The notes under the pieces: generated by a model
The model's input: only the letters and a program-made list of their open reading frames with translations
Told to the model about the DNA's origin: nothing
Database searches by the model: none
Program-made: the position numbers and the translations under genes
In this document: positions 46,797 through 60,897 of the stretch, piece by piece
Numbering within the stretch: position 1 is the stretch's first letter
Layout: each line of letters starts with the position of its first letter
DNA from: Sagittula sp. P11
GTDB lineage: Bacteria; Pseudomonadota; Alphaproteobacteria; Rhodobacterales; Rhodobacteraceae
Direction: 5' to 3'
NCBI RefSeq assembly: GCF_002814095.1
Contig: NZ_CP021913.1
Span: 4,036,501 to 4,100,500, forward strand
Length of the DNA stretch: 64,000 bases

Positions 46797-47103
46797 CACG
46801 GCGCACGTGTTCTCGGGTTCTCGGCGGCAGTGATCCGGGCCGGTTGATCCGGCGCGGCGCTGTTGCCGGAATGAGGAGAATTCGTTGAAAATATGGGAAA
46901 GGCCGGCTGCCGTGGCAGCTGGCCTTTTTTGCGTTTCGAGGCCTTTAGTCTTGGGGACCGGAGGCGCGGGTGGACTGCTGAAAGCGGCGGAAGAGGCTGG
47001 ATACCCTGTGCTGTTCCGCGATGGTCGCTGCTACGCGTCGTGGTTAAGGACCGGCCGGTTTACTTTGGGGGAAAGGCCGGTCCTCTGAGATATGCGGGCG
47101 TCT
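46797..47103. other. Gene-free stretch with two hairpins
   Basis: A Rho-independent terminator occupies 46899-46930 (GGCCGGCTGCC/GGCAGCTGGCC with one G-T pair, then six T). A 10-bp hairpin (AGGACCGGCC/GGCCGGTCCT) at 47047-47084 is probably the 3' end of mnmA. The terminator lies ~100 bases from the DUF892 stop, leaving room for a small RNA, but I see no promoter strong enough to call one. Confidence 0.55.
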
Positions 47104-48243
47104 TCAGTATCCGCGCCAGATCCAGCCGCCGCCGAAGATGCGGCTGTCGTCGGGCGCGTAGAAAACGCAGGCCTGTCCGGGGCTTACGCCTTCTTCCGCG
47201 ACGACCAGCTCGACCTCTGCAGTGGTGTCCGACAGCGGGCGGATGACCGCCTCGCGCGGGGGGCGGGTGGAGCGGACCTTCACGTCGAGGTGCCATTCCG
47301 CCTGCGAGGTGAAGGGCGCGTCGCCAAGCCAGTTGATCTCGCGCACGGGAATGGTCCGGGTGGCGAGCAGCTCCTTCGGGCCCACGACAACCTGCCGCGT
47401 CTCCACGTCCAGCCGGACCACGTAGAGCGGTTCGCTCAGGCCACCGATGCCGAGGCCGCGCCGCTGGCCGATCGTGTAGTGGATGACCCCCCGGTGGTCG
47501 CCCAGAACATGGCCGTCGACATGCACGATCTGGCCGGGCTCCGCCGCGCCGGGGCGCAGTTTCTCGATGACTTTCGCGTAGTTGCCGTCCGGAACGAAGC
47601 AGATGTCCTGGCTGTCGGGCTTGTCCGCAACGGCAAGGCCGTACTTCGCGGCGAGTTCGCGGGTCGCGGCCTTCGACGGCAGGTGGCCCAGCGGGAATCG
47701 CAGGAAATCGAGCTGCTCCGGCGTGGTGGAGAAGAGGAAGTAGCTTTGGTCCCGGCTGGCGTCGGCGGCGGAGTGCAGCTCTGGCCCGCGCACGCCGGTC
47801 TTGCGCTGGATGTAGTGGCCGGTGGCCATGCAGTCGGCTTCGAGGTCCTTGGCGGTTTCCAGCAGGTCCTTGAACTTCACCCGTTCGTTGCAGCGGATGC
47901 AGGGCACGGGCGTGGCGCCGCCGAGGTAGCTGTCGGCGAATTCCTCGATCACCGCTTCTTGGAAGATGTTTTCGTAATCAAGGACATAATGCGGGAACCC
48001 CATGTCCTCGGCCACGCGGCGCGCGTCGTGGATATCGATCCCGGCGCAGCAGGCGCCCTTCTTGGCGAGTGCCGCACCATGGTCATAAAGCTGAAGGGTG
48101 ACACCGACCACGTCGTAGCCTTCCTCCTTCAGCTTCGCGGCCACGACGGAACTGTCGACGCCGCCGGACATGGCAACGACGACTCGCGTCTCGGACGGCG
48201 GTTTGGGCAGCCCCAGGCTGTTGAGGGGGGCGTCTTTGGGCAT
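47104..48243 (-). CDS. mnmA: tRNA-uridine 2-sulfurtransferase MnmA
   Basis: A 379-residue enzyme that thiolates U34 of tRNA-Lys, -Glu and -Gln. The PP-loop [10 protein letters not shown] binds ATP. The catalytic cysteines are in [11 protein letters not shown] and SQDICFV, and the C-terminal beta-barrel follows. It receives sulfur from a cysteine desulfurase not encoded in this window. Confidence 0.95.
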   Translation of the reverse strand: MPKDAPLNSLGLPKPPSETRVVVAMSGGVDSSVVAAKLKEEGYDVVGVTLQLYDHGAALAKKGACCAGIDIHDARRVAEDMGFPHYVLDYENIFQEAVIEEFADSYLGGATPVPCIRCNERVKFKDLLETAKDLEADCMATGHYIQRKTGVRGPELHSAADASRDQSYFLFSTTPEQLDFLRFPLGHLPSKAATRELAAKYGLAVADKPDSQDICFVPDGNYAKVIEKLRPGAAEPGQIVHVDGHVLGDHRGVIHYTIGQRRGLGIGGLSEPLYVVRLDVETRQVVVGPKELLATRTIPVREINWLGDAPFTSQAEWHLDVKVRSTRPPREAVIRPLSDTTAEVELVVAEEGVSPGQACVFYAPDDSRIFGGGWIWRGY

Positions 48244-48365
48244 TGGACGATCTCCGGTGAATGGCCGGAATATAGGAAAAATCGAAATACTCTCAAGGGA
48301 TGGTTTCAGGCGTCGTTAAGTCCTGTGGGGCTTTAGTCCCCGCACCCTGGTTCGGAGGTAACGGG

Positions 48366-48638
48366 ATGTATCTCAAGAAGATCGATGGCCCGCGCGCCGT
48401 GAAGCTGCCCGATGGCTCGACCATGACACGTGCCGACCTGCCGCCTGCATCGACGCGCCGCTGGGTGGCGTCGCGCAAGGCTGCCGTGGTAAAAGCCGTC
48501 CAGTACGGGCTTCTGACACAGGACCAGGCGAAGGACCGATATGCGCTGAGCGACGAGGAACTGCTTGAATGGGTGAAGGCCGCCACCCAGTTCGGAGAGG
48601 ACGCGCTGAAGGTGACACGCGTCCAAAAGTATCGTTAG
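48366..48638 (+). CDS. sciP: CtrA inhibitor SciP (DUF1153)
   Basis: A 90-residue DUF1153 protein matching SciP, a small helix-turn-helix protein that binds CtrA and blocks activation of CtrA-dependent promoters. The conserved core is LPDGSTMTRADLPPASTRRWVASRKAAVVKAV (about residues 16-45), followed by a helix ending in VTRVQKYR. GGAGGT precedes ATG 48366. It is directly upstream of ctrA, so inhibitor and target share a locus. Confidence 0.92.
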   Translation: MYLKKIDGPRAVKLPDGSTMTRADLPPASTRRWVASRKAAVVKAVQYGLLTQDQAKDRYALSDEELLEWVKAATQFGEDALKVTRVQKYR

Positions 48639-48672
48639 TGGAAAGTACGAATTGTTCTTGGGCCCGGGTATG

Positions 48673-48687
48673 GTAACAAGGCGTTAA
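48673..48687 (+). promoter_or_regulatory. CtrA box in the ctrA promoter
   Basis: GTAA-N7-TTAA (followed by CC), one base off the CtrA recognition sequence TTAA-N7-TTAA, 51 bases before the ctrA ATG. It points to autoregulation. Confidence 0.65.
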
Positions 48688-48737
48688 CCTTTTTGGCTCA
48701 GGTTATCCGCAGCCCAAGTACACCCTGGAGACTGCAC

Positions 48738-53723
<4,986 letters not shown>

Positions 53724-53761
53724 CTGCTGTTCCGGCCCGTGTTCTCGTTAATTCACATTTT

Positions 53762-53776
53762 GTTCTCATTTAGTTC
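53762..53776 (+). promoter_or_regulatory. LexA (SOS) box
   Basis: A perfect GTTC-N7-GTTC, the LexA recognition sequence of alphaproteobacteria, 59 bases before the ATG of the small gene at 53836. A further GTTC half-site starts at 53741, and an inverted repeat TGTTCTCA/TGAGAACA spans 53761-53804. Confidence 0.75.
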
Positions 53777-53835
53777 TTTACTCATGGTTAAGAATGTGAG
53801 AACAAAGGGTCAACAACGGAACACGGAGTGACCCA

Positions 53836-53958
53836 ATGCTCGACATCGTCAAGACCGCGCTCAACCGTCAGGATGGAACGCTTTGGCAGGACACCCTGGG
53901 TGCGATCAGCCTTGCGGTGATCCTTCTGGGTGCGCTTCACCTTCCGTCCCTGATCTGA
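53836..53958 (+). CDS. Candidate SOS-induced 40-residue membrane peptide
   Basis: A 40-residue open frame with CGGAG nine bases before the ATG. It has a charged N-terminal half (MLDIVKTALNRQDGTLWQD) and a single hydrophobic helix to the C-terminus (LGAISLAVILLGALHLPSLI). It has its own LexA box upstream and a strong terminator ~120 bases downstream, so it is probably a separate SOS-regulated transcript. The design (tiny inner-membrane peptide under LexA) recalls Caulobacter SidA and E. coli TisB, but no sequence similarity is claimed and the function is unknown. Confidence 0.7.
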   Translation: MLDIVKTALNRQDGTLWQDTLGAISLAVILLGALHLPSLI

Positions 53959-54076
53959 GTTTCTGCCCGCGTGTACCGGCCCGGCTTGCCGCGTCTCTGT
54001 CCCGACGCGCACTGCCTGTCCCCTTCGGTTTCCTGCCTGTAACCGAATTTGCCTGACCGGTTCCGACACGCTCCTG

Positions 54077-54112
54077 ACCGCCGCCTCCCGTCCCGGAGTG
54101 CGGCGGTTTTTT
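54077..54112 (+). terminator. Terminator after the small SOS gene
   Basis: ACCGCCGC and GCGGCGGT enclose a second paired segment (CTCC/GGAG) and lead into TTTTT. Confidence 0.85.
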
Positions 54113-54162
54113 ATGTCACGAAAGCGGGGGTGCGATGGGCGGCCAGGGGCGCGGACAGGCCG

Positions 54163-54615
54163 TCACGCGGTGCGCGCGGCTTCGGCCTGATGGGCGGCCT
54201 CGCTAGCCGCGTCGAGCGTCAGCATGATCGAGGCATGGCGGTTCTTGTAGGCGGCGGCGGGGCGCAGCACCTCGAGCCCGTCGAAGGGCGCGGGCGGCGT
54301 CGGGCCGTCCTGTTTCAGCATCTCGCGCAGGGCATCGCGCGCCGTGTCGATCTCTTCGGCGGTGCGCCCGATGATGGCGCCGCCGACGACAGAGGCTGCG
54401 GCCTGACCGAGCGCACAGGCCTTCACATCCTGCGCGAAATCCGCGACGCGCCCGTCCTCCATCGTCAGATCGACGGTCACAGTCGATCCGCAGAGCGGAG
54501 AGCGCTTCTTCACCGTCGCCCCCGGCGCGTCGAGACGTCCCAGATGAGGGATGTCGGCCGCCAGTTCGAGGATGCGTCCGGAGTACAGTTTGATCAGATC
54601 GGTTTCCGCAGTCAT
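54163..54615 (-). CDS. NifU/IscU-like Fe-S scaffold protein
   Basis: A 150-residue member of the iron-sulfur cluster assembly scaffold family. Cysteines lie in KKRSPLCGSTV and VKACALGQAAASV, the positions of the first two IscU ligands, but the third cysteine is not evident, as in many stand-alone alphaproteobacterial relatives. AAAGG precedes ATG 54615. Divergent from hisI. A true scaffold role is uncertain. Confidence 0.75.
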   Translation of the reverse strand: MTAETDLIKLYSGRILELAADIPHLGRLDAPGATVKKRSPLCGSTVTVDLTMEDGRVADFAQDVKACALGQAAASVVGGAIIGRTAEEIDTARDALREMLKQDGPTPPAPFDGLEVLRPAAAYKNRHASIMLTLDAASEAAHQAEAARTA

Positions 54616-54689
54616 GCCTTTGGCTTTCGCTTGCCTTGGGTTCCCAATACATAGGGGGCCGAGCGTGGCAAGCAAAAGGTTTTTCATCC

Positions 54690-55049
54690 ATGTCCTTCGA
54701 TCCTGCGACCTTGGTCTATGACGCAAACGGCCTGATCCCCTGCATCGCCCAGCAGGAGGACACCGGCGAGGTGCTGATGATGGCGTGGATGAACGCCGAC
54801 GCCGTCGCCCGCACGCTGGAGACCGGGCGTGTCACCTATTGGTCGCGCTCGCGCCAGGCCTTCTGGGTGAAGGGCGAGACTTCCGGACACACGCAGGCGC
54901 TGGTCGATCTGCGGGTGGATTGCGACCGGGACTGCCTGCTTGCGGTGGTCCGGCAAGAGGGGCCCGCCTGCCACACGAACCGCCGCTCGTGCTTCTTCAC
55001 CTCCGTCACGGGCGAGGCGGAGACGGAGCTGATGGCACCGATGATCTAG
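54690..55049 (+). CDS. hisI: Phosphoribosyl-AMP cyclohydrolase HisI
   Basis: A 119-residue enzyme opening the adenine ring in histidine biosynthesis. The metal-binding motifs DLRVDCDRDCLL and CHTNRRSCFF contain the conserved Asp and Cys residues. The phosphoribosyl-ATP pyrophosphohydrolase half found in fused HisIE is absent. Its stop TAG and that of gluQRS on the other strand overlap within one CTAG. Confidence 0.93.
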   Translation: MSFDPATLVYDANGLIPCIAQQEDTGEVLMMAWMNADAVARTLETGRVTYWSRSRQAFWVKGETSGHTQALVDLRVDCDRDCLLAVVRQEGPACHTNRRSCFFTSVTGEAETELMAPMI

Positions 55050-55897
55050 AGCCCGACGAGGGCGCGGATGTCCTCCGGCGTCTTTCCGTCGTCGCGGTAG
55101 GTGGCGATGGCACGGGCATCGTCGCGCTTGGCCAGCCGCTTGCCCGCCTCGTCACGGATCAGGCGGTGGTGATGGTAGACGGGCGTCGGCAGGTCCATCA
55201 GGGACTGCAGCAGCAGGTGGATCTGTGTCGCGTCGGCAAGGTCTTGGCCACGGACCACGTGGGTGATGTCCTGCGCAGCGTCGTCAAGCACGACAGACAG
55301 GTGATACGATCCGGGAAAGTCCTTTCGGGACAGTACGATATCGCCCACATTTGAGATCATGTGTTCGGCAGAGACATGTTTCGGCCCGGGGTTCACGCCG
55401 GTTTCGAGGTAGCCGAACACCGGGCGCCCCGCCAGCGCCCGCGCCATGTCGAGCCGCAGCGCCACGCCTTCGGGCATCGGGCCGGTGGGGGGCGCGGAGG
55501 GGCGGCAGGTTCCGGGATAGACGGGGCCGTCCGGCCCGATCTTCGGCTCCGCGCCTTCCTGCGGGGCGCTGGCTGCCTCGGCAATATCGCGGCGGGTACA
55601 CGTGCAGGGATAGAGCACCCCGTTGTCCCACAGGGCCTTGAGCGCTGTCATGTAGGTCGGCAGCCGGTCGGTCTGCCGCATGGGTGGTTCATCCCACGTG
55701 ATCCCCAGCCAGGTCAAATCGGCGTAGATCTGGTCTTCCCATTCGGGGCGGGACCGGGTGGTGTCGATGTCCTCGATACGCAGAAGGAACGTTCCATCTT
55801 CGGCCCGCGCTTTGTCATGGGCGACCAATGCGGAATATGCGTGCCCGAGGTGAAGGGGGCCGGTCGGGCTGGGTGCAAAGCGCGTTCTGAATTTCAC
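55046..55897 (-). CDS. gluQ: Glutamyl-Q tRNA(Asp) synthetase GluQRS
   Basis: A 283-residue truncated glutamyl-tRNA synthetase that attaches glutamate to queuosine 34 of tRNA-Asp. The class I motifs HLGH (residues 16-19) and KRLAKRD are present, and the anticodon-binding domain of GltX is missing. Zinc-site cysteines are at YPCTCTRRD and later GTCRPS. Its substrate tRNA-Asp is encoded twice at 40.2-40.6 kb. Confidence 0.93.
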   Translation of the reverse strand: MKFRTRFAPSPTGPLHLGHAYSALVAHDKARAEDGTFLLRIEDIDTTRSRPEWEDQIYADLTWLGITWDEPPMRQTDRLPTYMTALKALWDNGVLYPCTCTRRDIAEAASAPQEGAEPKIGPDGPVYPGTCRPSAPPTGPMPEGVALRLDMARALAGRPVFGYLETGVNPGPKHVSAEHMISNVGDIVLSRKDFPGSYHLSVVLDDAAQDITHVVRGQDLADATQIHLLLQSLMDLPTPVYHHHRLIRDEAGKRLAKRDDARAIATYRDDGKTPEDIRALVGL

Positions 55898-56009
55898 GTT
55901 TTTCAGGTGCTTAAATGGTTGAGTTCAAGTTGACTTGTGGCGAGTCACATTGGCTGTCGGAGCCTGAAGGGCCGTGTTCCGCTTGTGCCCGGATCGTCGG
56001 GGACCCCAC

Positions 56010-56045
56010 AAGAAAAACGCGCACCCACGGTCAAAGGGTGCGCGT
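56010..56045 (-). terminator. Terminator of the trmFO operon
   Basis: On the minus strand ACGCGCACCC pairs with GGGTGCGCGT and runs into TTTTTCTT. Confidence 0.9.
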
Positions 56046-56070
56046 GCAACAAGGGTCGCGTCAAGGCCTG

Positions 56071-56283
56071 TCAGTCGTCGCGGCGTCCATAGCGGCGCGC
56101 GCGGCGCTCTTCACCAGCTTGGTAGATCAGGATCCACGCGAGGACGATGAACATCGGGTGCGTCAGGCCGCCGGAGAAGATGATGGCGGGCACCCAGATG
56201 ATGAAGACGACGATAGACAGGATGATCCGCCCCAAAAGCAGGATCGACAGCGGGGGCAGGAACAGGGCGAGGACGTAGTTCAT
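56071..56283 (-). CDS. YqaE/Pmp3-like small membrane protein
   Basis: A 70-residue protein with two hydrophobic segments ([20 protein letters not shown] and the region near residues 45-60), a basic C-terminal tail and resemblance to the YqaE/Pmp3 family. The family is linked to salt stress and membrane potential, but function in bacteria is unsettled. The ATG at 56283 overlaps the trmFO stop (ATGA). Confidence 0.7.
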   Translation of the reverse strand: MNYVLALFLPPLSILLLGRIILSIVVFIIWVPAIIFSGGLTHPMFIVLAWILIYQAGEERRARRYGRRDD

Positions 56284-57638
56284 GCGGGCTCCTTCTGAGT
56301 GGCGAGCCAGCGGCTCCATTCTTCCTTGGCGCGGTCGGTGTAGCCCTTGTAGCGCTCCCGCCGGCCCTTGCGGCCTCCACGCAGCCCGTCGAGGGGGCGG
56401 AACAGGCCAAAGTTGACGTTCATCGGCTGGAAGGTCTTGGCCTCTGCGCCGCCGGTGATGTGGTGCACCAGCGCGCCATGGGCGGTGTCCTGAGGGACGA
56501 CGGGCAGCGGCTGGCCGAGGATCTCGGCGGCGGCCATGCGACCGGCCAGAAGTCCCATCGCGGCGGATTCCACGTAGCCCTCGACCCCGGTGACCTGACC
56601 GGCGAAGCGGATGTTCGGCTTCGACCGGAGGCGCATCTGCGCGTCGAGCAGGGTCGGCGAGTTCAGGAAGGTGTTGCGGTGGATCCCTCCAAGGCGGGCG
56701 AAGCTTGCATTTTCAAGCCCGGGGATCATTTTAAAAACAGAGGCTTGCGCGCCGTACTTCATCTTCGTCTGGAAGCCGACGATGTTGTAGAGCGTCCCGA
56801 GCGCGTTGTCGCGCCGAAGCTGAACCACCGCGTATGCCTTTTCCTCGGGCTTGTGCGGGTTGGTCAGGCCGACGGGCTTCATCGGGCCGTGGCGCAGGGT
56901 TTCGCGTCCGCGCTCGGCCATAACCTCGATGGGCAGGCAGCCGTCGAAGTAAGTGGCCGTCTCGCCGTCGTGGAACTCCGTCTTGTCGGCGGCGAGGAGC
57001 GCGTCGATGAAGGCCTCGTACTGCGGCTTGGTCATCGGGCAGTTGATGTAGGCCTTCTGCTCTTCCTCTGTCTCGCCCTTGTCGTAGCGCGACTGGCGCC
57101 AGGCCACGTCCATGTCGATGCTCTCGGCATAGACGATGGGGGCGATGGCGTCGAAGAAGGCGAGCCGGTCGGCGCCGGTCTCTGCCTGAATCGCGGCGCC
57201 GAGCTTTTCCGAGGTCAGCGGGCCGGTGGCAAAGATCCATTGGCCCTCGGACGGCAGCTCCGACACCTCCTCGTGGCTGATCGCGATATTGGGGTGGTCG
57301 GTCAGCGCCTTGGTGATGGCTTCGGAAAACGGGTCGCGGTCGACGGCCAGTGCACCGCCCGCGGGCAGCCTGTGCCGGTGCGCGGTTGTGATGATCAGCC
57401 CTTCGGCGGTGCGCATTTCCCAATGCAGGAGGCCCACGGCGTTCTGTTCGTCATCGTCCGAGCGGAAGGAGTTGGAACAGACCATTTCCCCCATGTTGCC
57501 AGTGCGATGCGCGAAGGTCTTCACGTGCGGGCGCATCTCGTGGAGGACCACGGAAACGCCCATGTTCGCCGCTTGCCAGGCCGCTTCCGACCCGGCCATG
57601 CCGCCGCCAACGATGTGGAGTGTATCTGTCTTTGCCAT
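56280..57638 (-). CDS. trmFO: Folate/FAD-dependent tRNA(U54) methyltransferase TrmFO
   Basis: A 452-residue flavoprotein making ribothymidine 54 in tRNA with methylene-tetrahydrofolate. The FAD motif [17 protein letters not shown] and the conserved CSNSFRSDD and [12 protein letters not shown] cysteine segments are present. It replaces the SAM-dependent TrmA typical of enterobacteria. Confidence 0.95.
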   Translation of the reverse strand: MAKTDTLHIVGGGMAGSEAAWQAANMGVSVVLHEMRPHVKTFAHRTGNMGEMVCSNSFRSDDDEQNAVGLLHWEMRTAEGLIITTAHRHRLPAGGALAVDRDPFSEAITKALTDHPNIAISHEEVSELPSEGQWIFATGPLTSEKLGAAIQAETGADRLAFFDAIAPIVYAESIDMDVAWRQSRYDKGETEEEQKAYINCPMTKPQYEAFIDALLAADKTEFHDGETATYFDGCLPIEVMAERGRETLRHGPMKPVGLTNPHKPEEKAYAVVQLRRDNALGTLYNIVGFQTKMKYGAQASVFKMIPGLENASFARLGGIHRNTFLNSPTLLDAQMRLRSKPNIRFAGQVTGVEGYVESAAMGLLAGRMAAAEILGQPLPVVPQDTAHGALVHHITGGAEAKTFQPMNVNFGLFRPLDGLRGGRKGRRERYKGYTDRAKEEWSRWLATQKEPA

Positions 57639-57698
57639 GCGCGGGAGGTAGGCGAAGTCTCGGGGATTTCCAAGTGTGCTTTATGGAATTCCGCCGGG

Positions 57699-58484
57699 TT
57701 ACTTCGCCCAGTCCGGCGCGCGCTTCTCGAGGAAGGCGCTGATCCCCTCGTCGGTGTCGCGCCACAGCATGTTCTCCACCATGACCTCGCCGGTATAGGT
57801 ATACGCCTCGTCCAGCGGCATGCTCATCTGGTCGTAGAAGGCGGATTTGCCGATCTTGACCGCGGCGGAGAGTTTCGAGGCGACGGTTTCCGCCAGCGTC
57901 CGTGTCGCATCGGCCAGCTCTGCCTCGGAAACAGCGGCGTTGATGAGGCCGGTGGCCTCGGCCTCTTCGGTGGTCATGAAGCGGCCTGTGGTCAACATCT
58001 CGAACGCCTTCTTGCGGGGGATGTTGCGCGAGAGGGCGACCATGGGGGTGGAGCAGAACAGCCCGATGTTCACGCCGTTGACGCCGAAGCGCGTGCCGCG
58101 CGCGGCCACCGCCATGTCGCAGGAGGCGACCATCTGGCATCCGGCGGCGGTGGCTATCCCGTGGACCTGTGCGATGACGGGCTGGGGCAGGCGGGTCAGC
58201 CCGGTCATCACGGAGGCGCAGCGCCGGAACAGGTCTGCGAAGTAGGCGCGCCCGTCGTCATCGGCCTGCCGGGCCGCCTGCATCTGCTTGAGATCGTGAC
58301 CCGCGCAGAACGCCCGCCCTTCGCCAGACAGGATCACGACGCGCGTGTCGCGGTCCTCTGCCAGTGCATCGATCTGGTCCTGAAGGGCAGCCAGCATCTC
58401 GTCCGACAGGGCGTTGAGGTTCTGCGGCGTGTTCAGGCGCAGGTGGGCGATGTGGCCGGTGTCGTGGCGTTCCAGAATGGGCAT
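57699..58484 (-). CDS. Enoyl-CoA hydratase/isomerase family protein
   Basis: A 261-residue crotonase. The oxyanion-hole segments AFCAGHDLKQM and GIATAAGCQMVASCDMAVAA are clear, and the catalytic glutamate region (about NIGLFCSTPMV) is changed, so it may be a non-canonical member of the superfamily. It is probably involved in acyl-CoA catabolism. Divergent from a PaaI thioesterase with 54 bases between. Confidence 0.85.
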   Translation of the reverse strand: MPILERHDTGHIAHLRLNTPQNLNALSDEMLAALQDQIDALAEDRDTRVVILSGEGRAFCAGHDLKQMQAARQADDDGRAYFADLFRRCASVMTGLTRLPQPVIAQVHGIATAAGCQMVASCDMAVAARGTRFGVNGVNIGLFCSTPMVALSRNIPRKKAFEMLTTGRFMTTEEAEATGLINAAVSEAELADATRTLAETVASKLSAAVKIGKSAFYDQMSMPLDEAYTYTGEVMVENMLWRDTDEGISAFLEKRAPDWAK

Positions 58485-58538
58485 CTTGTCCTCCCTTTTG
58501 CGGCAAGGTTAGCTGTCGCGACAGATGGAGGAAAGCGA

Positions 58539-58964
58539 ATGCCTGTGATGACTGCGGACGAGATGACGGAATTTCTGGATGAGGTGTTTCCGCAGGTCAG
58601 GGGCATGTTCGGCATCGACGAGCTTGGCGACAGCCGGATCGTCATGCGCCTGGTGAACGACGAACGGCACCTGCGTCCCGGAGGAACGGTGTCCGGCCCC
58701 GCGATGTTCAGCCTTGCCGATGTGGCGGCCTATGTTGCGGTTCTGGCCAACGTGGGGCGGCAGGCGCTGGCGGTGACGACGCATTGCTCCATCGATTTCA
58801 TGCGCAAGCCCGCGTCGGGCGTGGACCTGCTGGCCGAGGCGCGCGTGCTGAAGATGGGCAAGGTGCTGGCGGTGATCGACGTGCTCTTGTTCAGCGAGGG
58901 CAGCGACAAACCCGTGGCTCACGCCAGCCTCACATATTCGATTCCGCCGCGTCCCGCGGGTTGA
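58539..58964 (+). CDS. PaaI-family hotdog thioesterase
   Basis: A 141-residue hotdog-fold thioesterase. The catalytic region around RPGGTVSGPAMFSLADVAAYVAV is typical, with Asp (LAD) near the expected position and DFMRKPASG in the second strand. It hydrolyses acyl- or aryl-CoA esters of unknown identity. GGAGGAAAG precedes ATG 58539. Paired divergently with the enoyl-CoA hydratase-like gene, suggesting a shared CoA-ester pathway. Confidence 0.85.
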   Translation: MPVMTADEMTEFLDEVFPQVRGMFGIDELGDSRIVMRLVNDERHLRPGGTVSGPAMFSLADVAAYVAVLANVGRQALAVTTHCSIDFMRKPASGVDLLAEARVLKMGKVLAVIDVLLFSEGSDKPVAHASLTYSIPPRPAG

Positions 58965-59090
58965 CGAACCTGTGGCGCGCAGGCCACGGGCGCGCGCCTG
59001 GGTCGTTTTGTGGGAACGCGGTGCGTGTTTTCGCGTTTACCTCTCACAAGCGACGCCGCAAACCGTCGCATTGCTGAAAGGAGACACGAC

Positions 59091-59246
59091 ATGAATATCG
59101 GAGGACTTATCCGCCGCGCCGTGGGCGCCTTCGCACGGTCGCGCACTCACGGGCATTACCGTGGCCACAGCACCTACGGTCACCACCAGAGCGCCGAAGC
59201 GCAGGCCGCCCGCGGGTTGGCCCGCATGGCGAAGAAGAAGCTCTGA
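59091..59246 (+). CDS. Small basic histidine-rich protein, unknown
   Basis: A 51-residue protein, basic and His/Arg-rich (RSRTHGHYRGHSTYGHHQSAE), with a perfect AAAGGAG ribosome-binding site and a strong terminator, so it is probably a real gene. No family recognised; the histidine cluster could bind metal or nucleic acid. Confidence 0.65.
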   Translation: MNIGGLIRRAVGAFARSRTHGHYRGHSTYGHHQSAEAQAARGLARMAKKKL

Positions 59247-59265
59247 ACCTGACCGCTTTCGAGCG

Positions 59266-59297
59266 AAAAGGGCGCGTCCTGCCGGGCGCGCCCTTTT
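59266..59297. terminator. Bidirectional terminator
   Basis: AAAAGGGCGCG and CGCGCCCTTTT form a hairpin with A/T tails on both strands, serving the small histidine-rich gene (+) and speE (-). Confidence 0.9.
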
Positions 59298-59342
59298 GCT
59301 GCGTGGGATGGGACGGGGACCATGCGGTGCCCATCACGGGCA

Positions 59343-60197
59343 TCAGGGGAAGAGCTTCCGGATATAGCCGGGCAGGGCGAAGGCCGCCTTGTGGACCTCG
59401 GCCGTGTAATACTGCGGGCGGATGCCGCTGGCGCAAAAGCGTGTCTGAAGGGTGTTCACGTCGGTGTGGCGCGCGCCGCTGTCGGTGCCCCAGCCGAAGG
59501 CCATCGGACCGCCCGCGTAGCTGGGTACGGTCGCGAGGTAGCAGGTGGCATCGGCAAACAGTGCCTGGAAGGCGCGCATCGTCCGGGTCAGCTCATCCCC
59601 CTGCATGAAGGGCACGCCGTTCTGCGTGACGATGATGCCGCCGTCTTTCAGCGCCTTGCGGGCGTTGGCATAGAAATTGTTGGAATAGAGCGCTTCGCCG
59701 GGGCCGATCGGGTCCGTCGAATCCACGATGATAACGTCATACCCGCCCTTCGTGGTCTTCATGAAATCCGATCCGTCGGCGATCACCAGATCCAGCCGCG
59801 GATCGTCGAAGGCGCCGTCGCTGATCGTCGGCAGGTAGCGTTTGGAGAACTCCACCACGCCCGCGTCGATCTCGACCATAGTGATGTGCTTGACCGTCTT
59901 GTGGCGCAGTGCTTCTCGGGCCATGCCGCCGTCGCCGCCACCCACGATGCAGATCCGGGTCGCCGCGCCATGGGCGAAGATCGGCACATGGGTCAACATC
60001 TCGTGGTAGATGAAGTTGTCCTTCTCGGTGACTTGAACCACGTCGTCGAGGGTCAGAACCCGGCCAAAGGTCTCGTTCTGGATCACCCGCAGGCGCTGAT
60101 GGTCGGTCTGGCTGTCGTACAGAACATCGTCCACCCGCATCGCCTGGGCGTAATCGCCGTGAAGCTGTTCGCGCATCCAGCGCGGTGTTTCGTCCAT
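59343..60197 (-). CDS. speE: Spermidine synthase SpeE
   Basis: A 284-residue aminopropyltransferase that makes spermidine from putrescine and decarboxylated SAM. The SAM-binding GGGDGGMAREALRH and the conserved VDSTDPIGPGEALYSNNFY motif are present. GGAGGAGACC precedes ATG 60197. It follows speD on the same strand, giving the two-step pathway in one locus, separated by 190 bases. Confidence 0.95.
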   Translation of the reverse strand: MDETPRWMREQLHGDYAQAMRVDDVLYDSQTDHQRLRVIQNETFGRVLTLDDVVQVTEKDNFIYHEMLTHVPIFAHGAATRICIVGGGDGGMAREALRHKTVKHITMVEIDAGVVEFSKRYLPTISDGAFDDPRLDLVIADGSDFMKTTKGGYDVIIVDSTDPIGPGEALYSNNFYANARKALKDGGIIVTQNGVPFMQGDELTRTMRAFQALFADATCYLATVPSYAGGPMAFGWGTDSGARHTDVNTLQTRFCASGIRPQYYTAEVHKAAFALPGYIRKLFP

Positions 60198-60387
60198 GGT
60201 CTCCTCCTGCCCATGCGACCACGATTAGCGTAACCGCATGATTCCACAATGACGCTGACGCCGGAAGGTTCCCTTGGGTCAACAAATGTGAATGTCCCGG
60301 GGGCCGCGCGGGGCCGCCCTTCGGGACCGGATCGGCGCGCCGAGAGGGGTGGCGCGCAGCGGGTTTAGTCGGGGCAATCCCGTTCCT

Positions 60388-60897
60388 TCAGGCGGCGATC
60401 CCGGCCTCTGCCACGACACCTTCGCCGCGTTTGAGTTCACGGACGCGGACGTCAGCGGTGTCAAACGCCTTTGCCAGCACGTCGACGGCCAGCCATGGCT
60501 GCGCATCGCCGCACATGAAGACGTCGAAGGCACCATAGCCGATTTCCGGCCAAGTGTGGACCGAGATGTGGCTTTCCGCCAGCACCGCCACGCCGCTCAC
60601 GCCTTGCGGGCTGAACTTGTGCGTGTGGATGTGCAGCAGCGTCGCGCCGCAGGTGTCCACGCAATCGCGGAATGCCTGCTGGATGCGCGCCTCGTCGTCG
60701 AGGCCCGTGCCATTCACAACCTCGATGATGAGGTGCGTGCCGGCAAAGACGGCGCCGTCGCGGCGGATGAAATGGTCGTCGCGCTGTTCGTCGAACACGT
60801 CGCGCGCGGTGGGTGCGGGACAAGTCCCGGTGGTGTCTTCCTCGTGGGCGCCAGTCTCCAGACCGTACCCCAGTTGGAAGAGGGTGATGTCCTTCAT
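60388..60897 (-). CDS. speD: S-adenosylmethionine decarboxylase proenzyme
   Basis: A 169-residue pro-enzyme of the short bacterial (class 1B-type) family. Self-cleavage at Glu108-Ser109 (LAESHISVHTWPE) creates the pyruvoyl group. The downstream GYGAFDVFMCG is the proton-donor region. GAGGAGG precedes ATG 60897. It supplies decarboxylated SAM to SpeE. The N-terminal ~45 residues extend beyond the minimal family. Confidence 0.93.
   Translation of the reverse strand: MKDITLFQLGYGLETGAHEEDTTGTCPAPTARDVFDEQRDDHFIRRDGAVFAGTHLIIEVVNGTGLDDEARIQQAFRDCVDTCGATLLHIHTHKFSPQGVSGVAVLAESHISVHTWPEIGYGAFDVFMCGDAQPWLAVDVLAKAFDTADVRVRELKRGEGVVAEAGIAA

Noticed and set aside
46885-47088. A 67-codon frame starting with TTG downstream of the DUF892 gene.
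   Set aside because: It runs through a Rho-independent terminator and a second hairpin, has no good SD and no family features.
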